This document shows, piece after piece, positions 41,189 to 49,814 of a stretch of DNA of 64,000 nt (position 1 is the first letter of the stretch; every line of letters starts with the position of its first letter). A program made the translations under genes and the position numbers. This DNA is from Vibrio comitans (lineage in GTDB: Bacteria; Pseudomonadota; Gammaproteobacteria; Enterobacterales; Vibrionaceae): positions 2,790,001-2,854,000 of the forward strand of contig AP024866.1 of NCBI GenBank assembly GCA_024346835.1. The letters are read 5' to 3'. The notes under the pieces are model-generated. The model was not told the DNA's origin. It worked only from the letters and a program-made list of their open reading frames with translations, and did no database searches.

Positions 41189-42247
41189 TCAAAGCTTCCA
41201 GTACCCAAGCTTTTTTCTAATTTTAAATTTTCTAAATAGGTTTAAAGGCTTTCTCTTCAGGTTTCCAGTCCCTTGCTCAATCAGCTTATTTGTCGCTTCT
41301 ACAACACGCACGCTAGATATTCCATCTCGATAAGGATGAACTTGCTCTGCATACTCTCTTATCGCTGACATAGTTTTATCTGGTTTTGATATCGCTAAGC
41401 TAAGTGCCTCCTCTATCTCATTAACCTTAGTTACATTAATCAAATAGTCAGACGGGCTACGATTTCGAAATGTAACCACAGGCCTGTTAAGCAAAAGAAA
41501 CATGATTAGCACAGAAGATGTATCGCATAACATCACATCTGCTGCTCTTAGTAACGGAATAACATTATCTGTTTCTACAAACTGCAGGTTGGAGCCTTGT
41601 ATGCTTTTGTATTTTTCTACAATAGTGTTTTCCATTTTAGGATGAAACTGGACTAACCACCTCCAATTGCCTTTCTCTGAAAGTCGCTTCACAGTTTCAA
41701 AAACGGTATCTGCACAAGACAATTTAGGTGTAAATGTAGAGCAGAACAGTATTGTTGGCCTTGCATCTTCTGATGAAAGATAAGGGTTATTCTCGATCGC
41801 TCGATACATCGGGTCTAGGTTGGACCAGCCAGTTTCTACGACATTAAAAAAGCCATGTTTAGTGGCCAATCTTTGAAACTCTTCGGTAGTATTTGGGCCT
41901 TGAGTGCAGTAGAGGTCAAAAAAACCTCGGATATCGAAATGTCCTCGGGAATTGTCCCGCTTCCCTGAATTGAATCCATGGAACACACCCACTTTAACAC
42001 CAGGAATAAAATGAGGAACAACATTACCAGGCACAAACACAGCATCTGGATTCCAAGAGATCACATCATCAATGCTACTTAGCTCAATTTCTTCTGGTGA
42101 GAGGTAGTCGGGATTTACCTCATCCCCTTCCAAAAACCAGCAAACCTCACCACCTTGTGCCAGAATATAATTCTGTATAGGGCGCAAGATTGCATATGAA
42201 TAGTTCTGAGAGATATACATCAGATAGCGTCGATGTTTACAGATCAC
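41189..42247 (-). CDS. CDP-glycerol glycerophosphotransferase-like protein
   Basis: 352 residues. GVFHGFN in the first half, QFHPKMEN and CDTSSVLIMFLLLNRPVV in the second half fit the Glyphos_transf fold (GT-B like) known from teichoic acid polymerases and from some Gram-negative LPS and capsule loci. Start GTG 42247 has AGGA 7 bases upstream; the ATG at 42220 has none. First gene of the minus-strand unit. It may add glycerol phosphate or a sugar phosphate to the core; the donor is unproven. Confidence 0.7.
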   Translation of the reverse strand: MICKHRRYLMYISQNYSYAILRPIQNYILAQGGEVCWFLEGDEVNPDYLSPEEIELSSIDDVISWNPDAVFVPGNVVPHFIPGVKVGVFHGFNSGKRDNSRGHFDIRGFFDLYCTQGPNTTEEFQRLATKHGFFNVVETGWSNLDPMYRAIENNPYLSSEDARPTILFCSTFTPKLSCADTVFETVKRLSEKGNWRWLVQFHPKMENTIVEKYKSIQGSNLQFVETDNVIPLLRAADVMLCDTSSVLIMFLLLNRPVVTFRNRSPSDYLINVTKVNEIEEALSLAISKPDKTMSAIREYAEQVHPYRDGISSVRVVEATNKLIEQGTGNLKRKPLNLFRKFKIRKKLGYWKL

Positions 42248-42343
42248 TGAGCTTTCCTGTTCTGGCTTACTTCCACATTGTAACTTAAGATGATAGGCAT
42301 ATGTGATCTCTTATTTTTACGTCCAAATATTATACAGTAGATA

Positions 42344-43630
42344 ATGAATTTTTTTTTGATCAGAACAGCTTATAGCATTTTACTTGCGGTTTTTAGCCCT
42401 ATCCTCCTTGTCTCTCTGCTTAAAAAGAAAGAAGGTAAACCTAGTATCGGAAAGCGCTGGGCTGAGTACTTTGGTTTTATCCCTTCCCTCAAAGGCAGTC
42501 AACCCATCTGGATTCATACAGTTTCTGTTGGTGAAACCATAGCGGCAACGCCCCTGATTAGAGCTATCAAGGAAAAGTACCCACAACAAAAAATTTTGAT
42601 TACGACCACTACTACCACTGGTGCTGAACAAGCGCTAAAGCTCTCAGATATTGCAGAACACAGATACATGCCAGTTGATTTCAGTTGGTGTGTGAAGCGC
42701 TTTTTAAAAGTTGTACAGCCAAAGTGTATGCTGATTATGGAGACCGAACTTTGGCCCAACACCCTCCATACAGTGTCTAAAGCAGGGATTCCAATCGCAG
42801 TCATAAACGCCCGATTATCTGAGCGCTCAGCTCTTCGGTATAAAAAATTTCAATCCGTATTCAATCTAATATCTCAAAATCTAGACCAAGTGCTATGTCA
42901 GCATTCCGATGATGCTCAAAGGTTTAACCAGTTAGGTATTGCTTCAGAAAAAATCACCGTTACTGGATCTCTCAAATTTGATATTAGTGTCTCTGAAGCA
43001 TTAACTCAGCAAGGAGGGCATCTTCGAAAGAAACTTGGAGACAAACGCCCTGTTTGGATTGCAGCTAGTACACATGAAGGTGAAGATGACATTATTTACC
43101 AGGCGCATCAAAAGCTCTTAGAGGGGATTCCAGATGCTCTGCTCATTATAGTGCCCCGTCACCCTGAAAGGTTCGCTTCTGTGGCCGGATTGAGCTCTCA
43201 ACATGGCCTGAAGGTCGTTTCTCGAACAGAAAACACTCCTGTCACCTCTGATGTTCATGTTTATCTTGGTGATACCATGGGAGAGATGCTGACATTAATG
43301 AGTGCTTCCGATATCTGTTTCATGGCCGGCAGCCTTGTCGGCGAGAAGGTCGGAGGGCATAACATGTTAGAGCCTGCGGCGCTTGGAAAACCCATTATCA
43401 ATGGGCCTAGTTTCTTTAATTTTAAAGATATTACAAACCAACTGATGCAAGAGCAGGCGCTTGTCGTCTGTCAATCTGCGGATGAGATTAGCGATAATCT
43501 CATCCGCCTATTTAAAGATTCATCGGCTCGCCTTCAGATGGGGAGCAATGCCTATCAAGTAGTGAAGCGAAATCAGGGCGCTGTAACTAAGACTATAGAC
43601 GCCTTAGCTACTACGATAGCCACGAAGTAA
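42344..43630 (+). CDS. waaA: 3-deoxy-D-manno-octulosonic acid (Kdo) transferase
   Basis: Attaches Kdo from CMP-Kdo to lipid IVA at the inner membrane. 428 residues: N-terminal membrane anchor (about 3-26), the catalytic region with the conserved glutamate (GKRWAEYFG), and GT30 motifs HTVSVGE, ETELWPN and GHNMLEPAALGKP. Convergent with kdkA, and the two coding ends overlap by 27 bases. Confidence 0.96.
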   Translation: MNFFLIRTAYSILLAVFSPILLVSLLKKKEGKPSIGKRWAEYFGFIPSLKGSQPIWIHTVSVGETIAATPLIRAIKEKYPQQKILITTTTTTGAEQALKLSDIAEHRYMPVDFSWCVKRFLKVVQPKCMLIMETELWPNTLHTVSKAGIPIAVINARLSERSALRYKKFQSVFNLISQNLDQVLCQHSDDAQRFNQLGIASEKITVTGSLKFDISVSEALTQQGGHLRKKLGDKRPVWIAASTHEGEDDIIYQAHQKLLEGIPDALLIIVPRHPERFASVAGLSSQHGLKVVSRTENTPVTSDVHVYLGDTMGEMLTLMSASDICFMAGSLVGEKVGGHNMLEPAALGKPIINGPSFFNFKDITNQLMQEQALVVCQSADEISDNLIRLFKDSSARLQMGSNAYQVVKRNQGAVTKTIDALATTIATK

Positions 43631-44308
43631 GTGCTCCCAATCACTTTCCCGCCAATGAATAGAAAAGCGCTTAACTTCTTTATGAAAAGAGCGCTTTAAT
43701 CTATCTAGATTGCCTTGTTTCCAGTCATCACCTGTTAGCTCTGAGCATTTGTCAAAATCAATAATCCAAACCTTGTTGCTTTCATCTAGCAAAATATTAT
43801 GAATGTTCAGATCAGTGTGATTCACTTGTGCAAGATGCATACGCTTAATCTGCCTGCCAATAGATTCGTAGACTTCTGCGCTCAAAGAAGATACCTGCAG
43901 TTTTGCTACCAAATCATTGGCATTGGGGATTCTTTCACTCAGCAAGTCAGCCGTATAAAACGGGCCAAATTTGTCCGCGCGGGCTGCGATAGGCCTAGGT
44001 ACGTTCACACCTTTATTGCGAAGATGCTGAAGTAGAGCAAACTCTTGGAAGCTGCGGGTTTGTTCCCATCCAGAAAACCAGTACTGATCTTTAACTAACT
44101 TTCCAAATAAACCACCGCGGCGATAATGGCGCAGAGCGCCTTGCAGGCTATCTAACTGAACAAACCAAGTAGTTCCCCTGCCTTTGGCACTCCCTACTAT
44201 TTTGTTATGAATAAACCAATAAGGAGCTTCAAAACACATCTCTGGAGGTTCGCTCATCAGTTCTGGCTCATACCAAATCACTTCCGTTTTATTTCGCAGC
44301 GTTTCCAA
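43604..44308 (-). CDS. kdkA: Kdo kinase
   Basis: Phosphorylates the single Kdo at O-4, as in Haemophilus and Vibrio. 234 residues of the Kdo/WaaP lipopolysaccharide kinase family: kinase catalytic loop HTDLNIHNILLDE and metal motif IIDFDK. Its presence with waaA implies an inner core of one phosphorylated Kdo. The tail overlaps the waaA 3' end. Confidence 0.93.
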   Translation of the reverse strand: METLRNKTEVIWYEPELMSEPPEMCFEAPYWFIHNKIVGSAKGRGTTWFVQLDSLQGALRHYRRGGLFGKLVKDQYWFSGWEQTRSFQEFALLQHLRNKGVNVPRPIAARADKFGPFYTADLLSERIPNANDLVAKLQVSSLSAEVYESIGRQIKRMHLAQVNHTDLNIHNILLDESNKVWIIDFDKCSELTGDDWKQGNLDRLKRSFHKEVKRFSIHWRESDWEHLLRGYRSS

Positions 44309-44401
44309 TCTTTAACCTCGATAAAAATCAATAGCTTCCCAATTTTACAATTAACTCTAGCACCTGCATAATTTATCCATCGAACTTTAAGAGTTAATTG
44401 C

Positions 44402-45451
44402 ATGACACTGTTCAAATCAGCACCAAAATCACTCTGCATCCTTCGTCTATCGGCAATTGGTGACGTTTGCCATGCTATATCCGTCGTGCAAGCAATACAA
44501 AGTCACTGGCCTAGTACCGAGATCACTTGGATTTGTGGCAAGATTGAGGCTCAACTCATTGGTGACTTACCTGGCATCAATATCGTTATTTTCGATAAGA
44601 AGCTAGGATTCCAAGGAATGAAAGCCGTTTGGAAACAACTTTCATCAACTAAATTCGATGCCCTTTTACATATGCAGGCAGCATTGCGAGCGAGTGCACT
44701 ATCGTTTGGTATAAAAGCCAAATACAAAATCGGTTTTGGTAAAAATCGAACGAAGGAAGGTCAGTGGCTATTCACAAACAAACATCTATCGAACTCAAAA
44801 AACTTCCATGTGCTGGATAACTTTGCCGATTTTGCTCGATATTTAGGTGTGCCATTCACCAAACCAAGTTGGAATATTCCCGTCTCAGATGAGGATTTGC
44901 AGTTTGCTAAAAGCATCGTGAACGGCAAACCAACTTTAGTCATTTCAGCAGCAGCAAGTAAAGACTCACGCAACTGGCTAACCGATCGCTATGCTTCACT
45001 TGTTGATTATGCAATAGAGCAAGGGATGCAAGTTATCTTATGTGGCTCACCTGCAGATAGAGAAGTGAAACTAGCAGATAATATAGAACAGCTGGCTAAA
45101 GGAGATCTAATTAACCTCGTTGGCAAGACCTCATTGAAACAGTTAACTGCTCTGCTCTCTGAAGCTAATATTGTTCTCGCTCCAGACTCTGGTCCAGCAC
45201 ATTTAGCAACGACTCAGGGCACTAAAGTGATTGGGCTCTACGCGCATAGCGATCCACGTAGAACAGGTCCATACAACAGTTTAGATATCGTTGCGAATGC
45301 TTATGATGAACACATTCAATTACAAACAGGTAAAGCGTTAAAAGATATTCCTTGGGGGACCAGAGCCAAAGGTGATGATCTAATGAAGTCCATTAGCATC
45401 GAACAGGTCTGCCAATTACTCGATAAAGCTTTAGAGAAAAATAACTTATGA
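44402..45451 (+). CDS. Family 9 glycosyltransferase (heptosyltransferase I-like)
   Basis: 349 residues, GT9/ADP-heptose:LPS heptosyltransferase family; N-terminal [12 protein letters not shown] and C-terminal [14 protein letters not shown] are the two donor-site signatures. The likely role is heptose I addition to Kdo (OpsX/WaaC type), since waaF is the only other clear inner-core transferase upstream and no other waaC is present. Overlaps coaD by 4 bases. Confidence 0.88.
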   Translation: MTLFKSAPKSLCILRLSAIGDVCHAISVVQAIQSHWPSTEITWICGKIEAQLIGDLPGINIVIFDKKLGFQGMKAVWKQLSSTKFDALLHMQAALRASALSFGIKAKYKIGFGKNRTKEGQWLFTNKHLSNSKNFHVLDNFADFARYLGVPFTKPSWNIPVSDEDLQFAKSIVNGKPTLVISAAASKDSRNWLTDRYASLVDYAIEQGMQVILCGSPADREVKLADNIEQLAKGDLINLVGKTSLKQLTALLSEANIVLAPDSGPAHLATTQGTKVIGLYAHSDPRRTGPYNSLDIVANAYDEHIQLQTGKALKDIPWGTRAKGDDLMKSISIEQVCQLLDKALEKNNL

Positions 45452-45924
45452 AAAATCATGTCCTCTACCCTGGCACCTTTGATCCTCTTACCAATGGTCA
45501 TTTAGATATTATTACCCGCGCAGCCAATCTTTTTGAACGCGTAACGGTATGCGTCGCCGCAAGCCCCAGTAAAAACACTATGTTCTCATTAGAAGAGCGA
45601 GTTTCAATGCTGCAAGAATCAGTGGCCCACATTCCTAATGTCGAAGTTGAAGGTTTTTCTGGGCTTCTCATCGAGTTTGCCAAGCAGAAAAAAGCTAACC
45701 TTCTGATTCGAGGGCTACGCACAACGATGGACTTCGAGTATGAGTTTGGCTTGACGAGCATGTATCGAAAACTACTGCCTGAACTGGAGAGTATTTTTTT
45801 AACGCCATCAGAAGAGTTTGCGTTTCTTTCATCAACTATCGTGCGAGAAGTGGCAATTCATGGTGGTGACGTGGAAGGGTTTGTACCCGTATCTGTTTTT
45901 AAACGAGTAAAAGAAAAGGTTTAG
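45448..45924 (+). CDS. coaD: Phosphopantetheine adenylyltransferase
   Basis: Penultimate step of coenzyme A synthesis. 158 residues, the usual length; nucleotidyltransferase motifs [12 protein letters not shown] and SSTIVREVA. The link to LPS core genes (waaA-coaD-mutM) is conserved across enterics and Vibrio. Confidence 0.97.
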   Translation: MKNHVLYPGTFDPLTNGHLDIITRAANLFERVTVCVAASPSKNTMFSLEERVSMLQESVAHIPNVEVEGFSGLLIEFAKQKKANLLIRGLRTTMDFEYEFGLTSMYRKLLPELESIFLTPSEEFAFLSSTIVREVAIHGGDVEGFVPVSVFKRVKEKV

Positions 45925-45941
45925 CTTTCGCTAAACCTTTA
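45914..45941. terminator. Bidirectional terminator between coaD and the epimerase gene
   Basis: A perfect 11-pair stem (AAAGGTTTAGC / GCTAAACCTTT, loop TTTC) overlaps the coaD stop codon. Flanking A and T runs are short. Confidence 0.7.
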
Positions 45942-45945
45942 TGAC

Positions 45946-46950
45946 TTACAGTTTGTAATACGCTTTATACCAATCAGCGAAGGCTTTCACGCCTTCCTTG
46001 ACCTTCACTTGAGGCTTATAGCCTGTAGCCTTAAACAAGTCTTCTGTATCTGCGTAGGTCGCGTATACATCACCAGGTTGCATTGGCATAAAGTTCTTTT
46101 TCGCTTCAATGCCTAGCGCGTCTTCTAAGGCTTCAATGTATTCCATTAGCTTAACTGGGCTACCATGGCCAATGTTATAGACGCGGTAAGGGGCCGAACT
46201 GGTTGCTGGTGAGCCTTGCTCTACACTCCAATCGGTGTTGGCCTCAGGCACCACATCTTGAATGCGGATAATGCCTTCAACGATGTCATCGATATAAGTA
46301 AAATCACGCTGCATATCGCCATTGTTGTACACATCAATCGCATCACCATTCACAATCGCTTTTGTGAACTTAAATAATGCCATATCAGGTCGCCCCCATG
46401 GGCCGTACACAGTAAAGAAACGTAGGCCGGTCGTAGGCACGCCATAGAGATGAGAATAGGTATGCGCCATTAACTCATTCGATTTTTTGGTCGCTGCATA
46501 CAGGGAGATTGGATGATCAACTGAATCTGCAGTATCAAATGGCATTTTCTTGTTTAAACCATATACAGAGCTGGAAGATGCATAAACTAAGTGCTTGATC
46601 TTATAATGACGACAACCTTCAAGAATGGTCAGGTGCCCTACAAGATTGCTATCTGCATACGCTAGAGGATTATCAATAGAGTAGCGAACGCCTGCTTGTG
46701 CTGCTAAGTGGATAACCTTATCGAATTGCTCTTTCGCAAATAGCGCAGCAATCCCTTCTCGGTCTGCTAGATCTAAATTTTTAAACACAAATCTATCGTG
46801 AACGATGCGCTGTAAACGATCTTCTTTTAACGAAACTTGGTAATAGTCATTCATATTGTCGATACCAACAACTTCATGACCCGCTTCAGTTAAACGCTCA
46901 ACGACTGCACTTCCGATGAAGCCAGCAGCTCCAGTTACTAAATATTTCAT
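45946..46950 (-). CDS. UDP-glucuronate 4-epimerase family (NAD-dependent epimerase)
   Basis: 334 residues of the extended SDR family: GAAGFIG at the N terminus, catalytic SSS and YAATKKSNE, and the insert region GRPDMALFKFTKAI typical of UDP-GlcA 4-epimerases such as LpsL/WbnF. It would make UDP-GalA from the Ugd product. The ATG at 46950 gives the family N terminus MKYLVTG; the frame extends to a GTG at 46968 that overlaps the upstream gene. Confidence 0.88.
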   Translation of the reverse strand: MKYLVTGAAGFIGSAVVERLTEAGHEVVGIDNMNDYYQVSLKEDRLQRIVHDRFVFKNLDLADREGIAALFAKEQFDKVIHLAAQAGVRYSIDNPLAYADSNLVGHLTILEGCRHYKIKHLVYASSSSVYGLNKKMPFDTADSVDHPISLYAATKKSNELMAHTYSHLYGVPTTGLRFFTVYGPWGRPDMALFKFTKAIVNGDAIDVYNNGDMQRDFTYIDDIVEGIIRIQDVVPEANTDWSVEQGSPATSSAPYRVYNIGHGSPVKLMEYIEALEDALGIEAKKNFMPMQPGDVYATYADTEDLFKATGYKPQVKVKEGVKAFADWYKAYYKL

Positions 46951-46957
46951 ATCATCA

Positions 46958-48028
46958 CTATTGGCCACACTTAGACAGTGGCATTTTACTTAATATAGAT
47001 TCAAAAACCGTTTGAACATTGATATCAACCAAGCACTCGGGTTTTGAAGAGTTATTGAGGCTACAAGATTTTCCACCACAAGGCACGCAATCCAAACCAC
47101 TTTGAATAATAGTAATATTATTAACAGATTGCGCGATTCCCTTGCGATTGAAAGGTACCCCATCTTTAGAATAATTGTAAGGCCATGGACCCCATATGTC
47201 TGGAAACGTACCGCCAAATACTACCACCTGTGGAACAGGATACCCTGCCGCCAAATGAGCAGGTCCTGTATCAGGTCCGACAAACCCACAGCTTTTCTTC
47301 ACAACTAGACTCATTTGGTTTAACGGGATCTTACCGCAAACATTTAACCATCCGGCCTTCGGTATACTTTCAGTTACCTGCTGAACAATCTGAACATCTC
47401 GCTCTGAATTAGCTCCTGTAAAGACCAAATAGTACCCTTCATCAAGTAACTTTTTGGATAGCCTTTGCCAATATTCAATTGGCCATTGCTTAAAGTCAGA
47501 GGATGCTGGGCAGTGCAAAATAATATATCTAGTAGGTAAGGCTTCAAGTAAGTCACACGCCTTAGCCTCAGGCGCCACTAGATGCATTTCTTTATTGATC
47601 TCAATAGGATCCAGAAGACGCATGTTGCGATAAAACTGGTGCTCAACCTTTGAATTGAGCTCTACTGTTTCGGTATAAAATAGGCGTCTAATTTTAGGTA
47701 ACTTTGAATCAATAAAACCGATACGCTTCTTGCCACAAATCCATGTATAAAGCATCGGCTTGTCACTAATCCTATCATTCAGGACTAAATCATATTTGCG
47801 CCAATTCTTTACGGCAAACCCAAACAGATCTTTAAACGATGGTTTCTTATCTAGATATACAATATTGTCGATATCAGGATTACCATTAAAGGCTAAGTGA
47901 CCATTGCGAGTCACTAAAACATCAATTTGGCTTTCTGGATATGCACTTCTTAAGCTTCGAGTTAAACCAGTGGTAAGTAGACTGTCACCTAACAACATTG
48001 TTGATAGTACTAGGATCTTTTGAGGCAT
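46958..48028 (-). CDS. Family 9 glycosyltransferase (heptosyltransferase III-like)
   Basis: 356 residues, GT9: STMLLGDSLLTTGL at the N terminus, donor-site GPDTGPAHLAAGYP and a C-terminal cysteine pair region (CVPCGGKSC, PECLVDI) as in outer-core heptosyltransferases. Closest in form to WaaQ-like enzymes; the acceptor is not known. Directly upstream of the epimerase gene and co-transcribed with it. Confidence 0.85.
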   Translation of the reverse strand: MPQKILVLSTMLLGDSLLTTGLTRSLRSAYPESQIDVLVTRNGHLAFNGNPDIDNIVYLDKKPSFKDLFGFAVKNWRKYDLVLNDRISDKPMLYTWICGKKRIGFIDSKLPKIRRLFYTETVELNSKVEHQFYRNMRLLDPIEINKEMHLVAPEAKACDLLEALPTRYIILHCPASSDFKQWPIEYWQRLSKKLLDEGYYLVFTGANSERDVQIVQQVTESIPKAGWLNVCGKIPLNQMSLVVKKSCGFVGPDTGPAHLAAGYPVPQVVVFGGTFPDIWGPWPYNYSKDGVPFNRKGIAQSVNNITIIQSGLDCVPCGGKSCSLNNSSKPECLVDINVQTVFESILSKMPLSKCGQ

Positions 48029-48093
48029 ATGCTTGGCTAAATAAGAAAATCATTTTCATATGATACTTTGTTTATGCATTGCCTTTCTATTCA

Positions 48094-48909
48094 TTAGCAT
48101 TCAACCTGACAGTGATCACACCAAAAGGTATTCCTCTGCCCGACCATTTTCTGGCTAATCTCGGTTTTGCATACAGGGCATGCTTCACCCGCGCGGCCAT
48201 AAACCTGCAGTTGCTGAGCAAAGTACCCAGGTTTACCATCTGGTTGCTCAAAGTCATTCAAAGTTGTGCCACCTTGTTTTATGGCATTATCAAGCACATG
48301 TTTGATCTCTTCCACCAGCAATTCCCATTCATCATAAGACAATGAATTTGCGGGCCTTAGTGGATGAATTCTAGCATTAAATAGAGATTCATTGGCATAG
48401 ATATTGCCGACACCGACTACAACCTTATTATCCATTATGAACTGTTTTACTGCCACGCGACGCTTTGCTGCTAGCGGAATAATGTGTTCGGAGCAAAAGT
48501 CATCAGATAGAGGCTCTGGACCTAGGTTGTCTAAAAGCGCTAACGACTCATCCTTACCTATCCATAGCCATGAACCAAAACGACGAGGATCGTTGTATCG
48601 GAGCATCTTGCCATTATTTAGAATTAGATCCACGTGATCGTGCTTGGTCGGTTCTAGACTTGAATCTTGAATTCGCAGTGAGCCAGACATCCCAAGGTGA
48701 ACCACTATGCTCCCTTGCTCAGTTCGTAGCAGTAGATATTTAGCTCGGCGCTCAACCGCCTCAATTACCACACCTTGCAGCCGCTCTAGCTTTTCAGGTA
48801 TTGGCCATCGCAGTTGGCGCTGACGCACCACCAGTTTCTTTATAGTTTGACCGGTAATGTGTGGGCTGATGCCCATTCGGGAGACTTCTACTTCGGGTAA
48901 CTCAGGCAT
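48094..48909 (-). CDS. mutM: Formamidopyrimidine-DNA glycosylase
   Basis: Removes 8-oxoguanine and formamidopyrimidines. 271 residues; after Met removal the catalytic N-terminal PELPEVE is intact, GVGNIYANE is the helix-two-turn-helix segment and the C-terminal zinc finger is CPVC to CDHC. The protein ends at the zinc finger as expected. Confidence 0.97.
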   Translation of the reverse strand: MPELPEVEVSRMGISPHITGQTIKKLVVRQRQLRWPIPEKLERLQGVVIEAVERRAKYLLLRTEQGSIVVHLGMSGSLRIQDSSLEPTKHDHVDLILNNGKMLRYNDPRRFGSWLWIGKDESLALLDNLGPEPLSDDFCSEHIIPLAAKRRVAVKQFIMDNKVVVGVGNIYANESLFNARIHPLRPANSLSYDEWELLVEEIKHVLDNAIKQGGTTLNDFEQPDGKPGYFAQQLQVYGRAGEACPVCKTEISQKMVGQRNTFWCDHCQVEC

Positions 48910-48960
48910 GAGTGGCTCAAATTAATCATAGAGAAGTTGATTGTAGCGTTTTTCAGGCAC

Positions 48961-48990
48961 AAAAAAACCCAGCAACAAGTGCTGGGCTTT
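48961..48990 (-). terminator. Terminator after rpmG
   Basis: On the minus strand, CCCAGCA pairs with TGCTGGG (loop ACTTG side) and is followed by seven T, 26 bases after the rpmG stop. Confidence 0.88.
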
Positions 48991-49015
48991 CATGTTCTGC
49001 TTAAAGAAGTATCAA

Positions 49016-49183
49016 TTACTTGATTTTAGCTTCTTTGTACATAACGTGCTGACGAACAACTGGATCAAATTTCTTGATCTCAAATTTGCCCGGCATGTTA
49101 CGCTTGTTTTTATCTGTAGTATAGAAGTGACCTGTACCAGCAGAAGAAACAAGTTTGATTTTTTCGCGAATGCCTTTAGCCAT
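49016..49183 (-). CDS. rpmG: 50S ribosomal protein L33
   Basis: 55 residues starting [19 protein letters not shown] and ending YKEAKIK, the classic short L33, without zinc cysteines. It lies 13 bases downstream of rpmB, the usual rpmB-rpmG pair. AGAGGAATTGAGC precedes the start. Confidence 0.97.
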   Translation of the reverse strand: MAKGIREKIKLVSSAGTGHFYTTDKNKRNMPGKFEIKKFDPVVRQHVMYKEAKIK

Positions 49184-49196
49184 TGCTCAATTCCTC

Positions 49197-49433
49197 TTAA
49201 ACGTTTTCGCCACGTGCACGAATATCTACAAGTACAGCATCAATGCCTTTCTTGTCGATGATACGCATGCCTTTAGCAGTTAGACGTAGTTTAACAAAAC
49301 GTTTTTCGCTCTCTACCCAGAAACGATGAGTTTGTAGGTTCGGCAGAAAACGGCGCTTAGTAGCGTTGCGTGCGTGAGAACGGTTGTTACCCGTTACAGG
49401 ACGCTTACCAGTTACTTGGCATACTCGGGACAT
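49197..49433 (-). CDS. rpmB: 50S ribosomal protein L28
   Basis: 78 residues from [20 protein letters not shown], the standard L28 N terminus. An open frame extends 15 bases upstream to 49448, but MSRVC is the family start, with GGAGAAG upstream. Operon rpmB-rpmG. Confidence 0.97.
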   Translation of the reverse strand: MSRVCQVTGKRPVTGNNRSHARNATKRRFLPNLQTHRFWVESEKRFVKLRLTAKGMRIIDKKGIDAVLVDIRARGENV

Positions 49434-49814
49434 GAATGTCTTCTCCAAATCGTTTCAGCTCGATATCAACCTTGGTGGCCGAACCTCTCTTATGAGGTCA
49501 AAAACCGTTATGGAAAACCCATACAAGGCTATCAAAGGTCGCGCATTATACTAAGTTGATCGCAATTGCTCAAGACCCGAACAGATCCTTTTTGCATAAA
49601 TCGCTGATCTTTTTTTAGCAGAGCTGATTATTGTTCAAAAATAGTGCGCGTATGTTACCAGAAATCCTACACCCTACAACTACTAATTCTCCTTCAGACC
49701 TATATTTAATTATGCTTGGCGATTATTTGTGTTTGGCTAGGTTAAATTGATAACCTAAGATAACGTAAAGCCTGCCACCATATTGATATAAATCATTCAC
49801 TTATCGGAGTCAGA
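49434..49814. other. 381-base gap between rpmB and recG
   Basis: Divergent intergenic region holding the rpmBG promoter and the recG leader. No gene, terminator with a proper T run, or known operator was recognised. In E. coli dfp and radC flank rpmB instead, so this gap may mark a rearrangement joint. Confidence 0.6.

Noticed and set aside
49561..49620. AGATC/GATCT pair before a T run in the rpmB-recG gap, considered as a terminator
   Set aside because: Five base pairs across a 19-base loop is too weak.
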